64,000 bases of DNA from Pegea sp. RAD2-039 (lineage: Eukaryota; Chordata; Thaliacea; Salpida; Salpidae), in NCBI GenBank assembly GCA_034620365.1, contig JAQGEQ010000171.1, forward strand, positions 310,001-374,000. The letters run 5' to 3'. Below are positions 37,302 through 50,666 of this stretch, piece after piece; within the stretch, counting starts at the first letter, position 1, and each line of letters starts with the position of its first letter. Below the pieces are notes generated by a model, which saw nothing but the letters and a program-made list of their open reading frames with translations, searched no databases and had not been told where the DNA came from. A program made the position numbers and the translations under genes.

Positions 37302-37980
37302 ATAATTTACATAAATAACTCTCGACAATAGTTTAAATAGTAGTAATACAATTTATTTATTTCAATAAATGTGAAGGAAGGTGCCTGAAGAGAGCACATC
37401 CCGCTAACACACATTCTCACAAACAATATCTATCAAGTTAGAAATATAGGAACAAAAAGATGTAACACATGGCATTTCAGTAATCCTCAAGGCAAACAAC
37501 AGTGAAAAATTGAAAAAAAGTTAAAGGTATAAAAAATAGAAAACAATTGCAGTTTAGAAATGACAAGGTTGGCAATATTATAACGGTTCAATTGCTGCTT
37601 GAACAACACGAGTGATTCTGATATGACAATGTCTGATGGCAGCTGGTTCCAAGTACTAATAATTGTGCGGTATGAGAAAAAAATTTGCTCTGATTAATGT
37701 ACCCGGTGATATGGGTTTATTAGGATGTTATGTGTCGTCTGAGTTGATATAACTTGAGGAAAGGACTAATAGAAAAGAAATCATCAAACTTAAGGTCAAT
37801 TAAATTGTGAATAATTAAAAAAATAAGAATTAAGTCGTATTTAATTCGTCGAATTCCAAAATATTTAAATTTAAGAAGCTAAGAAGATGTTTATAACTAT
37901 CGTATTTAATATTAAGTTTCTTGCATACCAATGATAATTTTGATGATAATAATTTACATAAATAACTCTCGACAATAGTT
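37302..37980 (-). mobile_element. 5'-truncated CR1-like LINE with a 32-bp target-site duplication
   Basis: About 37340-37948, read on the minus strand, matches the 3' end of the LINE at 61600-62190. This includes the C-terminal peptide segment STWNQLPSDIVMSES and the shared 3' untranslated region. A perfect 32-bp direct repeat flanks it: 37302-37333 just beyond the LINE 3' end, and 37949-37980 at the point where LINE similarity stops. A 3' end plus a truncated 5' end between target-site duplications is the expected product of target-primed reverse transcription. Confidence 0.85.
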
Positions 37981-39648
37981 GGAATAAGAGGCTTTCTGTG
38001 CTGATGATGAAATATCACACAGCTCTACTTTTGTTGGAAATTTCATCAGGAAATGTTCGCAAATGGCCAGAGAAGAATCGTTGTGATCCGCATCTGAGCA
38101 CTTGTTTAAGATATTAGTGAAAAATTAATCATTAACTGGAAAGTAGACAACGAGACAAATAAAGTTTGTTTCATATTTATCAAAAATATAATTAATGAAT
38201 GTTGAATTCAACTCTTGTAGTTCTGAACTTTTGCAATATAATTTATGGCTGTTATTGTTGGGATCACGCCACTAAAAAAGCTCTACTATTCAACAAAGCT
38301 TTTTTTACGTGATTCAAGGTTACAAAAGTCACTATCAATTTATCAGCTCTGTAAGCTGAAGCAACAAATTATTGCACTACTTTTTTCAGCCTCATTTTTG
38401 GGTGAGCTAGTGTACCAAAGAGTAGGTGAAAAGAAGCTTAAAGCTAAACTTCCCTTTTACCCATGGGATTTAATTCTCCCACTTTAGATTCGATGACTTG
38501 AAGTCAACGAAATGTAGGTTTCTGCTTGAGTTTACTCCTAGTCTTTGCTTCTGCCGAAGAAACCACGCGCTAGTGGCACTATTTATATATGGCAGGAAAA
38601 ATACGTCCCGCACTTGTTATCTTAGTCGACAACCTAGCACACAAACCTCAATGGAGTTGAAGCTAACCGACTTTACCACTCATTCATTTCGTCGCCTTAA
38701 TTGCATAATAACAAATATCTAAAAGCTTCTGTTTTCAAATAGCTGCCTAAAATATTATTTGTATAATATCGACTAATCAAATAATAGTATAAAGTAGTTA
38801 CCATTCGAAGAAAGTACAAAGCTCTTCTTAATCATACTAAACAATTGAAATAGGAAACGAAATAGGAAAACCTTGAGCGGAATACAGGGCTAGGAGAAAA
38901 ACGAATGAAGAAAAAATGAGAAACTTTGACTTTATATTTCTTAGAGCTTTCATTATGCGATTTATAAGAAGCATCCACAATTGAACAAGTTTCTGGGACA
39001 TAAAAGTATACTAGAGGGGTGATTTTTAATTTGCTTCTTTTACAAATATATCCTTTCTATAAATATATAAGAATAATGTAAATGAGACAACGTGCCAGCA
39101 AACCAGAAAATGATGCAAGTATTTACAAATAAATCGAAGAAACAAAACAATTTAATTCTTCGTGATCTGCTGAATGGTCAAAAAACATCTCGATGAGTTC
39201 AAAGCAAACTGTTGGAATACAAACAAAATGACAAGTTTCATCAAACTTTATAAGAAAGTTGAATGAAAATCATAGCTACTGTATTTAAACGCGAAAGTCC
39301 ATTAAGGACCAAAAGAGAATAAAATAAAGAGGTTCATTTGTAAATTAATTAAAATAAAGAAAAATAAATCGACTGCAACAAGCAGGTTTGCTTGTCGGTT
39401 GTGCAACTTCGTCAACTGTGAGAGGTAAGATTCTTCTTGAAAAGATTTGAATTCCAATTCACACTTATCCTTTCTTTTTTCATAAAATTTTGTTCAGAAT
39501 CCAGACAAAATCTGAAAAATCTCAGAGTTGATTAAATCGAAGTTGTCGCGATATAAACAATTTCAAATCAGCCAGATTCTTCCATTTAAAATAGAGTCAG
39601 TATTGTGATTAAAAAAACTGGAACTTTTCAGACTTTTAAAAAGTTGAA
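37981..39648. other. Intergenic downstream of FAM193
   Basis: No exon chain is recognised. The part nearest 39648 should hold the FAM193 3' UTR. A plus-strand open frame near 38245-38487 has no family likeness. Confidence 0.5.
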
Positions 39649-42600
39649 TCATAAAGAAGATGAGAGGGTATCAACTAACTTTTTAAAGCGCTCTACTTGA
39701 ACATCGGCTGGATCCATGTCTTTAAAATCCTCTTCAGAGATCTCACGAGGTAGAAATATAGTAAGAGCCTCTTCTAAAGTCATCAACTCTCCTTTATTTT
39801 TCTTCTTCTGTTTCCGGTTCGTCTTCCTCCGATTGTCACTGTTACAAATAGAAGGTGAGAAGATGAATCTAGGAAGAGGTGGGCAGCAGACTTGTCTTTT
39901 TCCGGAGTTGATGCTTCACTTGTTTGATGATGTTCACCGGAAGCTGATCGCTCCGGCGTTCTCGATCGCGCTTCTTCACGTGACTTCAGATCTACATGTT
40001 CAGCCGAATTCTTGAAAGGAGAAAAGGGAATTGCTTGATGCTTTTTGTTTTCGACCTCACAATCAGTGATAAAGTTAGTGCGATAGGAGCCGCGCAACAA
40101 GAAGCGCCGATCGCGGAGCTCTTGTTCTGTCAATTTCACCGCTTGGTGGCACTGAAGATGAAGAAGATTTTCATGCTCAACATCTTCATGAATTGGTTCG
40201 CGCTGATAGAAGGTCTGAGTTATGTCAAGAGTGTATTCGTCGAAATCACTGTAAGAAGGATTTGAGTGGATCAAGTCCTTGTGAAGAATGATCGAACTGT
40301 CACTGGAGGCCGGTATGTGTGGTTCACATGATAAGACAGATTCTTCATTCTCATTGGCTAGCTCACAGTTTATAGAAGGAAGTTCACTTCCGGTGTTACT
40401 ACTAGCAACCTCGCTGGGAGATCGCGTCTTTTTCTTTTTCTTCTTTTTATTTCCAAGTTTTTCTCCATCACTCTCAGTGCCATTTTTTGCTACCGGTTGC
40501 TGTTTCCGGTTCTTCTGTCGTTGTTTCTTCCCTACAACTTTCTTGTCGTCTTCACCACCTTCGATATACACTAATAACTCGTCGACGGACAGTTGTGGCG
40601 TCTCCCGCATTTCCACGGACAACTTGCGGTCCACATTCTTTACTCGAACATCAGGCGAGTGCGAGATGGACGCATCTCTACCTGATGTGACGTCACTATC
40701 CACATGTTGGTTCTTACTCTCTGCATAATAGCGACAAATTACAAACAAGCACAAAGCAAGCTCTTGATTTGATTACCTTGTACATCTCTCGGAGTCTTTT
40801 TGTTTTTATTCAACTTCCGCCGCAAGCGATCTCTCATTTCTGGATAGTTTTTACTAGTTGGAGCTTGCTGAGGGGTCCCGTTACCGAAGAACTCGCAGTA
40901 GCAACAATTGCAGTATTTGCAGTTGCTGTCAGCCGATCCATTCTTACTTCCATTACTGTTGGCTGCATCGTGATGTTGTGATGGTTGTTGATGATGGTTG
41001 TGAGGCATACCGCTCTCTACAATTTCAATAAGTTACACAACAGAAGTAGGAAGATTTAATGACTTACGATTCATTGGATGTTGGAATTGCTGCTGGCACT
41101 GATCGACAGTAGGTGGTTCGTGTCTGAGAGGCGGAGGTTCGCGCTGATGTGAAGCTATTAGCGATTTGTCAACTTTGCTATGAATTTGTGGATTCCACGG
41201 AGTTTTGGCTTCCTTCACTAATTTCGAGTCATCAGCAAGTCGCCCGTTAGATTGATTTGATGCTAGACTCTTGAATGTGGTTTCTAAGTGGTGGTCAGGT
41301 GATGTTTGAGCGTTGAAACACTGTTTCATGTGTGGTTGGCATGGTACCGGACCAGTTATTGGCGCTGTTGTCTTCTGATTGACAGCAATGGTGACAACAG
41401 CTGTCCGGCTGACAGGGGTTGTGTTGTAATTACGATTCATCGAGTTGTTTTGAAGTTGCAACGTTTGTAGCTGTTGATTTGCTCGGTTGGTGTTGCTAGG
41501 CAACGGGTTTCGCGTACTCCTTGACAATTTACTTTGTGGTCGTAATTTTTTGCGGCGGTTTGGAATCGACCCAGCTGAAGGGCTGGTCACACAAGAATGT
41601 TGAAGTTGTTGGTTGCTCATAGTAACTGAGTGAGGAGAAATGAAGTTGCTGGTTTGATCTACAGTTGACCCTAGAAAGAACACCAGTTGTCAAATAAGAT
41701 TTGACTGAAATTAGATAAGGAGATACTAACCGCTACTTCTTGTAGAAGCGTGTATGTTGAACTGGTTGGTGGTAAAGTCCCACTGGTGCGGATTTACCAT
41801 CGAATTAGTAACAGGCTGGTTACTACATGGTGCCGTCGAATGTTGGACTGGAATTTCGACAAGTTCAAACATCAGATGAAATGGAAAAGAAGTTGAAACC
41901 TGAAGGCGATTGAAGCCCAAAAGAATGATAGTTGATTGAATTAGATATCCTAGGATCAGGTAAAGAGCTAGCATGAAAACGGAAGTCTTTCTTTGAGGCA
42001 TCATCAAATGAATGAGAGCATGTAGTAATCGTTGTGTTGTCGTTTGCAGCTGTCACTGTACCTGTAAAATATTACCGCTAAATGAAAGTAGAGAGTCAAA
42101 TCTAGAATTGCATACAATGACTCATAGAAGAAGAGATGCAAGAAGACATCATCGTAATTGCAGTTGGTTCAAATTTTCTGCTAACTGAAGAATTTTCCGA
42201 AAAGATGTTGTTATCTTTGTTTTCTCTGAATATTTTCATGATAGATTTGGAAATAATTTAAATCATCAAAAACTAACTGAATATTGTTGACAGTTGGATT
42301 AAAGATGTAATGAGTTTCACCATCGTCATACAAATGATGATGTTGGCGATCACCACTTGTATGTTCACACCTTGATGACGTCACGTGATTTGTATTGTTA
42401 AAGTAACGATGAAATGATCCCGGAGTAATCCCACCACTGGATGAATTGACATTATTCCAGCCCTAAAACGTAACTGGTCAATTACAAATGGAAATATAGA
42501 AGAGATGATATCAGTTGACTTTTCATATATTTGATGTGAAGTTGATACACAAGCAGGCCTATCAGTAAATTCTTTCTCTCTAGTTACTGTTGTATTGAAT

Positions 42601-45600
42601 CATTTCAGATTAATCACTATTTGAACTTCATACTTTTTTAGAAGGAAATTTAAGTTTTATTTTTGTTTCGGGCTATTTTGTTAAAAACGTTACAAATTTG
42701 TAAGGAATTTTTATCTAATAATCTGAAGTTATAAAAGAGAAGAGAATTTATTTATGAAAGTAACACAGACTTATTACAAATAACGAGATGAGACAACAAC
42801 TTTAACGAGTTTTCAGTTAGTGATTTTCAGGTGATTAAGAATATCTATTTTTAACATAAACAACAATTTTTGAAATTCAAGAAAATTTTTTGGTATTTAA
42901 GCAAAAAAAACAATTCAGAAATCAAAACCACCGGTTGTTCTTCAGTTTCAGCTGTTCAAATTTTAATTATGTATGTTAGCTGTTTGCTTGAAGCTGTTTA
43001 AAATTGCAATAAATGGCACAAAGCAGCACTTTAACCAAAGCTAATATTAAACTCAGCTATCTGCTGCCTTAAAAAAGAATAAATGCAATTTTCAAGTCGA
43101 GAAAAACTTTGTAGACACTAAACTGAAAACTTGAAATTTGTCAGTGAAAAATATACACAAGAGCAAAGATTTAAACAAGATAACAACTGGCAGATAGAAG
43201 AACAAATGATTATTTGATTCAAGCTACTAATTAAATAAGCAAATTGATAAAAAGTAATAAAATTGGAACAATTTGAGAAAGTTTAAAAATAACCGTTGAA
43301 AAATAGAAATTGCAGAATAATACAGACAATGCTTTGATTGAATTCGTAGAATTAACTAAAATCAGTTTGAAACACTGCAGCTTATCGTGAAGTAAAATCA
43401 TTTTGTTTACAGACCTTTTCGATTAGAATATCTTCAGTATCAACGTTTATTTACTCACTTTTTATCAAATATCATTTCTCACTGGAATCTTGAACAAAAA
43501 TTAGTAAAAAGAGCAGATGAGCAACCTGTGTAAGCTGAATCTAAATCATCTGACATCTCTACTTATACTCCCTACTATTTATTGCACAAAAGATTTGATG
43601 CATGTTTCCTGTTTTCTTAATGTCATAATTCAAAATCTCAATAAAAATGAGATCGAAGTAATTTGCTTGACAAGACACCACTACCAAGTTCTTTACTTAT
43701 TTTTGTTATATTACGTTTTGGAGTCACAGTTTATATTTCACTTGTGCTTCTGCAGTGATTCTACTTTTCCTAAATGGTACTTTTAAACCTTTTTAATATC
43801 TTTTCCCTCATATTGTTTTGTTCGCTATAAGAACTGTATAATTGGTTACTTGCAGCTTAGCGTTAAATCAAATAAATCTATGAAAATAATGTGACTCTAA
43901 TATTTGTTTAATTAGTTTGTTAAAAATGTTAAACTTGATTAAGATATCGTGAAAAGAACACGTGACTAGAAAACGTAAGAACAAAATTCACTTGTTGACT
44001 GCTTGGCCAATCGTTGATGTAGTTGTTGTGATTGTTACAAAACTTCTTCTTGCTAGATTTGTAAGTAGAATCTTGTAGCCAGTTGTCAGTACAGTTGTCA
44101 GTAAACGGACGATGAGAAAAAGCAACTGAATCATTGTAACGGTTCTTTAAAGAGTTGGCCATCTCAGATGAAGCTTTCATATTAAATTGTGATGGATTAA
44201 AACTTTCTTGTGTCATATTCATGTCTACAAATGGATGTTCTCGCTTCTGCAAGACAAAGAAGACATAGAGAGTGGTTAATAATTGAAACAATTGATCAAT
44301 TTACGACAAAAACTTCACACAAGAACTGAAACAGCAAATATTGTATCAAATGATGGGTTAAAATAAGAAGAGAGAAATACTAAGTAGAGAAATAAAAACT
44401 ATCTTAGTTTGATTTGCAGCTGATGTAACCTGTGAGCAGTTTTGAAGATGTTTGCAACAAAATGTTTATATTTGAGAATTTTGTTAACATTGTATGACCT
44501 GCTTCGGCCGAGAACGGCCATGCTGTAAACCAGGGCAGAATTTATGGAGATCCAGATGTTACCCATACAGCAACATTTTCTTGTTGCAAACATGTGTCCG
44601 CCCAGTCTCAAACCCGGGGTATTCCGCGTGTTAGGCGGGCGTGGTGACTGCTATACTACGTGTGGTATAAAAGAATATTTTGCCGCTGACGTAAATGCTT
44701 TAAACGTCATTCTCTTATATGCGGTTGTCATTTGGTAATAGACCGGCTGTGGGTAGCGTGTATCGTTGGTATAATTATCGTCGTTGTCAGTCGCCTTAAT
44801 AATTTGTATAAAGCTCGATATAACGAGTCATTATTAGTAAACTATGAAGAAGGACATTTGAGAATAAGAGGTTTTAAAAATTAAGCAACAAAATATGTTA
44901 CATACAAGTCACGTGACAATTGATTTATCAAATAACATGGTTGATGGCATATAAGTGAACGAATCAAGTTGAGATAGTACAAACCTCAAAGCGAGAACTT
45001 TCTACATTCGTGTCACATCGAGCGTTGGAACCACGTGGACATTTGTTCAACGGGGCGTCTTGATCACTTATATCTGCTTCTTTTTGATGGAATAGTAGGC
45101 TTCGTGTATTTGCACACGCATTAAAGGTGAACTAAAGATAAAAAAAAAATTATAAAATTGTAATTTATTGATAATTAGCTGCTTGTGAATCAAGCAGAAG
45201 ATAAGCAGTTAGTAGATCAAGTAAAATCGATGACAGTTTTTAGAAAATAAATTCAAATTTAAATAATTCATCGCAAACAGAACGAGCTTCAATTGTTGAA
45301 GTTTTTCTATTTTCTATAAAATACTGAGAATTAGAAGCACCTCTGTATCACTCATCCTAGTGTGGAAGGCTTGAGAGTAATTATGATCACCACCGGAGGA
45401 AGCTCGATGATTCTTCTTCCTAGTTTTCACCCGTTTATGCCTAAATATAGAAGTTTTCTACATTAGATACTACAGACATCATTTGCTGCCAGTAAACAAA
45501 CGTCGAAGCACAGATACTTGGACATCAACTCACCGCAAAGGTGTGCTTTTAAGTGAAGATGAGGTAGAACGTGATTTATCATCGGATGTTGTAAACATAT

Positions 45601-48600
45601 TCACTTGTGATGTAGGCGGTAGTGAAGATAATTTAAAAGAATTATAAAACTGTTGAAGTCTATCAGGATCAGATGTAAAGATATCGCTTTTCAGAAACTC
45701 CGGCACCTACAAATTTGTTCAGACATTTTTCTTAGTTAAAATTTATGACTAGATCTAAAAATATTTTGTTGCAAAAAGAGGTTAAAAAGCTGGTTGAACT
45801 CTGCGGAGTTTTCATCACTATAAACATCATTCATTCAAGTTGTTAATTTGCACTAAACAATTATAGGATGAACCTATAATCTCATATTTATGAGTAAACA
45901 TCAGATTTGAAACCAATTGTGAATTATATCATAAATAGAAAAATGTTTTAAATATCATATTTGCAAGTGAGTAAATTCAAAGAGCAAACACTGACCTTAT
46001 TTTCATTTGAACAAATTCCAATATGGTTTAATATTAAACGGTCAGAGTCCAAATTACTAGAATCAAAAGATGATTGAACAGTAGGATTCATTCTTAAATG
46101 TATATTTTCAAACAAATCTGATTTTCTAAAGAATATGAAATGTGAGCATGAATTTCAGTAATGAGAGTAAACTGACTCATAATCATTAGATGAACTGTCA
46201 GAGAAGAATAGATTTACACCATTTTGCTCCAAGCTTCGATGAGCTACTATCGTAGGATAATCCTCATCCGAAGTCTCATCACTCGCAACACTAGGAGGAC
46301 GAAGCTCAATATAATCTGTTGTGGATTGTAATCCTCCACTGGATCCATTACACAGTGAAGGTGGTGATGATGTAGGTGATGGTGAAGTATGGTGTGAAAA
46401 ACCATTTGTTGTACTTACTCCACATGGTTCTCCGTCTGTTGGTTTATTTGCAGTCAACTGAAAAGTTGGAGGAGATAATGTGAGATTCGATCAGGTCGAC
46501 TTGGAAGTAGTTGAGAGAAAACTGGAATTGGTTGGTGGAAATTTGGATTCAATTTAGAAGTAGTTTTAAATCACAAGTAGCTTAATGGTATCAATTAACA
46601 ATTTTAGTCAGATATTTGATGCAATTCTATAATCATACAGAAAATGGTAATTGTAAAATCATTATGAACCTTAAATGGTAGCGCTTGGCGACCAAACGTA
46701 AAAAATATATTTCTTAATGAATCAAACAACAAGTATGTGAAAAAGTTCCAAACTGATGATTCATAAAAACAAACCACAAAATTTATAAATCAAATTTGTA
46801 GAATACCTGTAAACCTTTATCATAAGGAAAATGATAAGTTGGTGTGGGAGTATTTGAGTTGGAAAGTTCATAAGGATACTTGATATTTGCAGGATCTTTT
46901 AAACGTTTATGCCTCAGAAGTGAATCTTGCAAAATCTAAGTAGAAATAAGTTGAAAATTGACAATGTACTGCATTCGTGGTCACTTGAGGGAGCTAGATA
47001 GCTATTAAGCGTGCTTGCATTTTGAATCGAAGAAAATCAAATCAAATGTTACTAACTACAAATGTAAACAAAGTTTGACGTTTAATCTTTCGAATAAAAA
47101 TCAACCCTAGAGATAAGCGAAAGTTTTTTAGTATTTTTTTGATAATAATTAAATCATCTAACTGTTATAAACGATTCTTCAACAATAAAGATTGAGAAAA
47201 ACAAAAATGAACTCATTTTTTGGGCAATTACTCGAATCAACTGAACTATCACACAAAAAAAAATAAAATTGATACAAGTTTATGAATAAGGTGACAAGAG
47301 ATACCTAAGAGCTTGCTCTTTCACTCAGACTCAATACATTACTTTAAGATGATTTAAAGATAAATCAAATCAATAAGATGACGTAATCAATATATAATAA
47401 CAATAATATAAATCAATAAGATAATTACAAGGATATAACTGGGACATACTTTTTGACTCACAGGATCCAAATCAGATCGAATATTAATCACAGTCTTCTT
47501 TGAATGATTTTCATCTAGTCTATATTTCAATGATTTTTCAGCAAAAATAAATTGTCCATTGTATAAACTCTTCTCAGATTTCTTCCAGTCATTTTCAGCA
47601 CTTGCCGCACATTCTTTAATATTTAACAACCTATAAAAACCTCATTTTTTAGAATTGCATTTAAAATTCATTTCTATGAAAGTTGGGAAAATGACGAAGC
47701 AAAGAAACCGGAATCATCCAGAAAACAACTTCAAAAACATTTAATTAAGAAGTATTATTGAATGAATAGTTTCATATTCTACCAACTTTAGTGAACCACC
47801 ACTAAAGATTATGTACATAAAGCATTTAAACATACGATATCAGAGATAACTCATTAGTTAAATAAAAAAAACTGATTCATTGAAATACATCAGATAGCTA
47901 CACATTTTTAAGGATAAATTATAAATATGTTCAACTTTAAAAACAAACTTTTGGAAAGATGTAATTAAGTAAAGTTGATTGAATTAAATATAAATTATAC
48001 ATGTCTTCAGTGGTACCTATCACTAATTGATGAAAAAAATTGTAAAAAGTCCTTCACAAAGATGAACAGAAGAATGTAAAACCAATGAACTTAATTTGAA
48101 AAGTACAATTGAAAATGTTTTCTTAAATAAATGATAATATATTTTTGGCATGATCATTTTATATATTTTTTTAATGTTTGGATTTCATTGTGTAACCAAA
48201 ATGGGCAACTTCAGAAGAAGACAATTTTCTTGAATCAGATAAATTCAAATTTATGAATAAAGAAGTGAAATACAGAAATCAATTAGTAAAACAATTGATA
48301 TAATCGTGGCATAAAAAGATATCAAAAGATACTTGCTTAGTCTTGAACAGAAAATTAATTAGGTAAAAATTAAAATGTACCAGAAACAAATTCCAACTAG
48401 ACATTACACACTAGAAACTGAGTCTAAAAACTTTTATAAGAAAGTAGTTAAAAACCAGTTAAGAACAGAAAATAATTACTTTTCAATGTCTTCTTTTTGA
48501 GTTTTTGTTAAAGTTCGAGTTTTATCTCCTGACATAGATTCGATTTGATATAATAAGTTGTTGATTGCAACTTCAATGTGTTTATTTTGAAATATAGTCT

Positions 48601-50666
48601 TTTGAAAGAGACATGCATTTAGCATTTCCCAGCTTCCACTATGATAAGCCATCAGGAAAGAATGTTCCTAAAATTTTAATCAATAAATCAGTTACCAACG
48701 GGTTAGCTTCAACTTTATGGTTTTTTAATAAAGTAGTTTCAAAATACTTCTTATCACATTAATCATTATTATTTAATTAAAAAGAAATTATAAAAATTAA
48801 CAAATATCTATTAAGTATAGCTTAAAAATTATAAAATTTGATAAAATAAAAATAGCAAACAAAACTATCAGAAAAACTTACAAAATTGCGTAGAATGTGT
48901 AGACATCTTCTAGACGATTCAATTACACTTTGATAATCATCAGAAATTCTTAATACCAGCCATTGAGAATTGTTATCAGAATTTTCATTTTTAGATAACT
49001 CATTCAATATTTTATCCTGTATTAATATACTTTATTTAGTTTTTTGTGAGATCGTCAATAATATAACAAAATAATAAGATAAACACTGAACAACAAATAC
49101 AAACAAATTTTTATATTTTAAAAATTAAACACTAGTTTTTTAAGATGCAATGTTCAAAATTTACAAAAATAGTTTCCCTAATCTAAGAAAATTGTGCCAA
49201 TTCATGATTATATTTTCATTAAACTTATGATTAAATTACTATTTTATTTCTATTACTTAGCTTTCTTAAACTGATAAATAAGTGAAAACAAACAGTTTTA
49301 ATTTTTCACCAATAATCTTGCATGCAGTAAATCTTTATTTAAAACTAAATTCAAGTAGTAAATACTAAACCTTGATATCAGCGATCACATCTTCCGGGAC
49401 TTTTTTCAGTTGCTCAAATAGCTGATATGGATCATCTGCTACAAAACTATAAAACAGTAATTTATGATGGTAATTGCGTTAATTAATTTCAGCACAAAGC
49501 TGAGGTAAAATAAACTTAGACAAAGTGAAAATTATCCAGCTTTTATCTAACTGTATACTAATGAATAAATATATCACAATTATAACATTTAAATAAAGTA
49601 AATAAAAGATTTTAATTGATTAATACAAACCGATTAATATAGCTGGAAAGCTCTTTAAAATCTGATCTATGCACCATATTAGGACATGTATAGAAACACT
49701 TAATTACATGCAACGCTTCAGCTGCCAGACCTACTCTGTTGATAGAAACAATGTTTTATATATACTACAATAAATAATAAACAAGACTGATAAAACTTTG
49801 AATAAACTTTAAAAATAAAAGTTGCAATTAATTCATTATTGTGAAAAAAGCTTAGAACAAATTTCATTCGAACTTAATACTTTATAGAAAAAATTCTTTA
49901 TAATGAGAAAAAAAACCTTAAATCAATTTTTTAAGTTTACAAAGCTTAGTTTTCAAAGCTATCTTTCGTAAGTAGAAAGTATTTAACATAAAATTGCATA
50001 ATTTTTCAAAAACAATGATCACATAACTACTTAAATTACACACATGTTCTAAGAGTAGATAAAAATAAAGTTGAAAATGTTACCCTGCAGCTAATTCATC
50101 ACAAAAGAGACAGGGGCTAAAATGTTTTTCTAAAAGACCCACATTTCCATTCCAAACATAAGTACTACCATTTGAGTTATGTTTTAGATGACTATTATAA
50201 GGTCTGTTTTCAGAGTCCTTCAAAGTTAAAGGAAAAATACAAATTACATACAGATACCACAAATACAAAGAAAGCTCAAAAAGTAATTGAACATTTTGAG
50301 GAATAAAACCAATTACTATTTTAATTACTTTGGTTTATTTTGAAATTATATATTTCAGTAAACTTAAGATTATCAAAACATTTTAGATGATAAAAAGTAT
50401 AAATAAATAAAATCTTTGCTTATTAATTAAACAAAAAATAAAAAAAATATATATCAAATCAGTTGGTATATCCTTAAAAAATGTCTTAAAATAGCAACAA
50501 ATAAACTGTTTAAATAAATTATTTATAAAAAATTGTTTCCAATTAAAAGTAATTTAAAAGTAAGAACTAATGAACTTACTGCAACTACTGATGTACATCC
50601 ATTGGTTAAATGATTATCATTATTCTCATCTTTTGAGGAAGTATTACTTTGATTATTAGAAGTCAT
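39649..50666 (-). CDS. FAM193A: FAM193 family protein
   Basis: I join 21 exons with GT-AG sites and consistent phases: 50666-50580, 50217-50084, 49735-49631, 49446-49371, 49016-48882, 48667-48480, 47630-47450, 46935-46807, 46457-46177, 46125-45996, 45706-45534, 45440-45341, 45131-44985, 44246-43992, 42462-42321, 42061-41900, 41847-41731, 41670-41068, 41016-40777, 40720-39892 and 39838-39649. They total 4404 nt, or 1467 residues. Identity rests on the cysteine motif CKYCNCCYCEFFG followed by APTSKNYPEMRDRLRRKLN, and on the C-terminal IFLPREISEEDF...VERFKKL block, both typical of FAM193A/B. Much of the middle is low-complexity Ser/Asn/Gln/His. A lysine run (GNKKKKKKKTR) lies in exon 20. The donor of exon 15 is the least certain site. 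Which of the vertebrate pair (A or B) it matches cannot be told. Confidence 0.85.
44400..44890 (-). repeat. Dispersed repeat in FAM193 intron 13, with tRNA-Val-like piece
   Basis: About 44500-44670 shares a block with 52676-53050 (GAGAACGGC...CAGAATTTATG, then GTGTTAGGCGGGC). Read on the minus strand, its end resembles tRNA-Val(AAC): CACGCCCGCCTAACACGCGG is the D/anticodon region, while the B-box region has drifted to GGTTTGAGACT. The next part, about 44680-44840, is shared with 10630-10800 in the ARL13-like spacer. It is therefore a composite of mobile sequence rather than a functional tRNA. Confidence 0.65.

Noticed and set aside
38245-38722. Two consecutive plus-strand open frames downstream of FAM193
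   Set aside because: No likeness to a known family and no phased splice sites joining them. Chance frames cannot be excluded.
39783-39850. FAM193 exon 20 reading through to LLFVTVTIGGRR and a stop
   Set aside because: That frame ends without the conserved C-terminal block. A 53-nt intron starting at 39891 restores a frame through KKKNKGELMTLEE into the FAM193 C-terminal domain.
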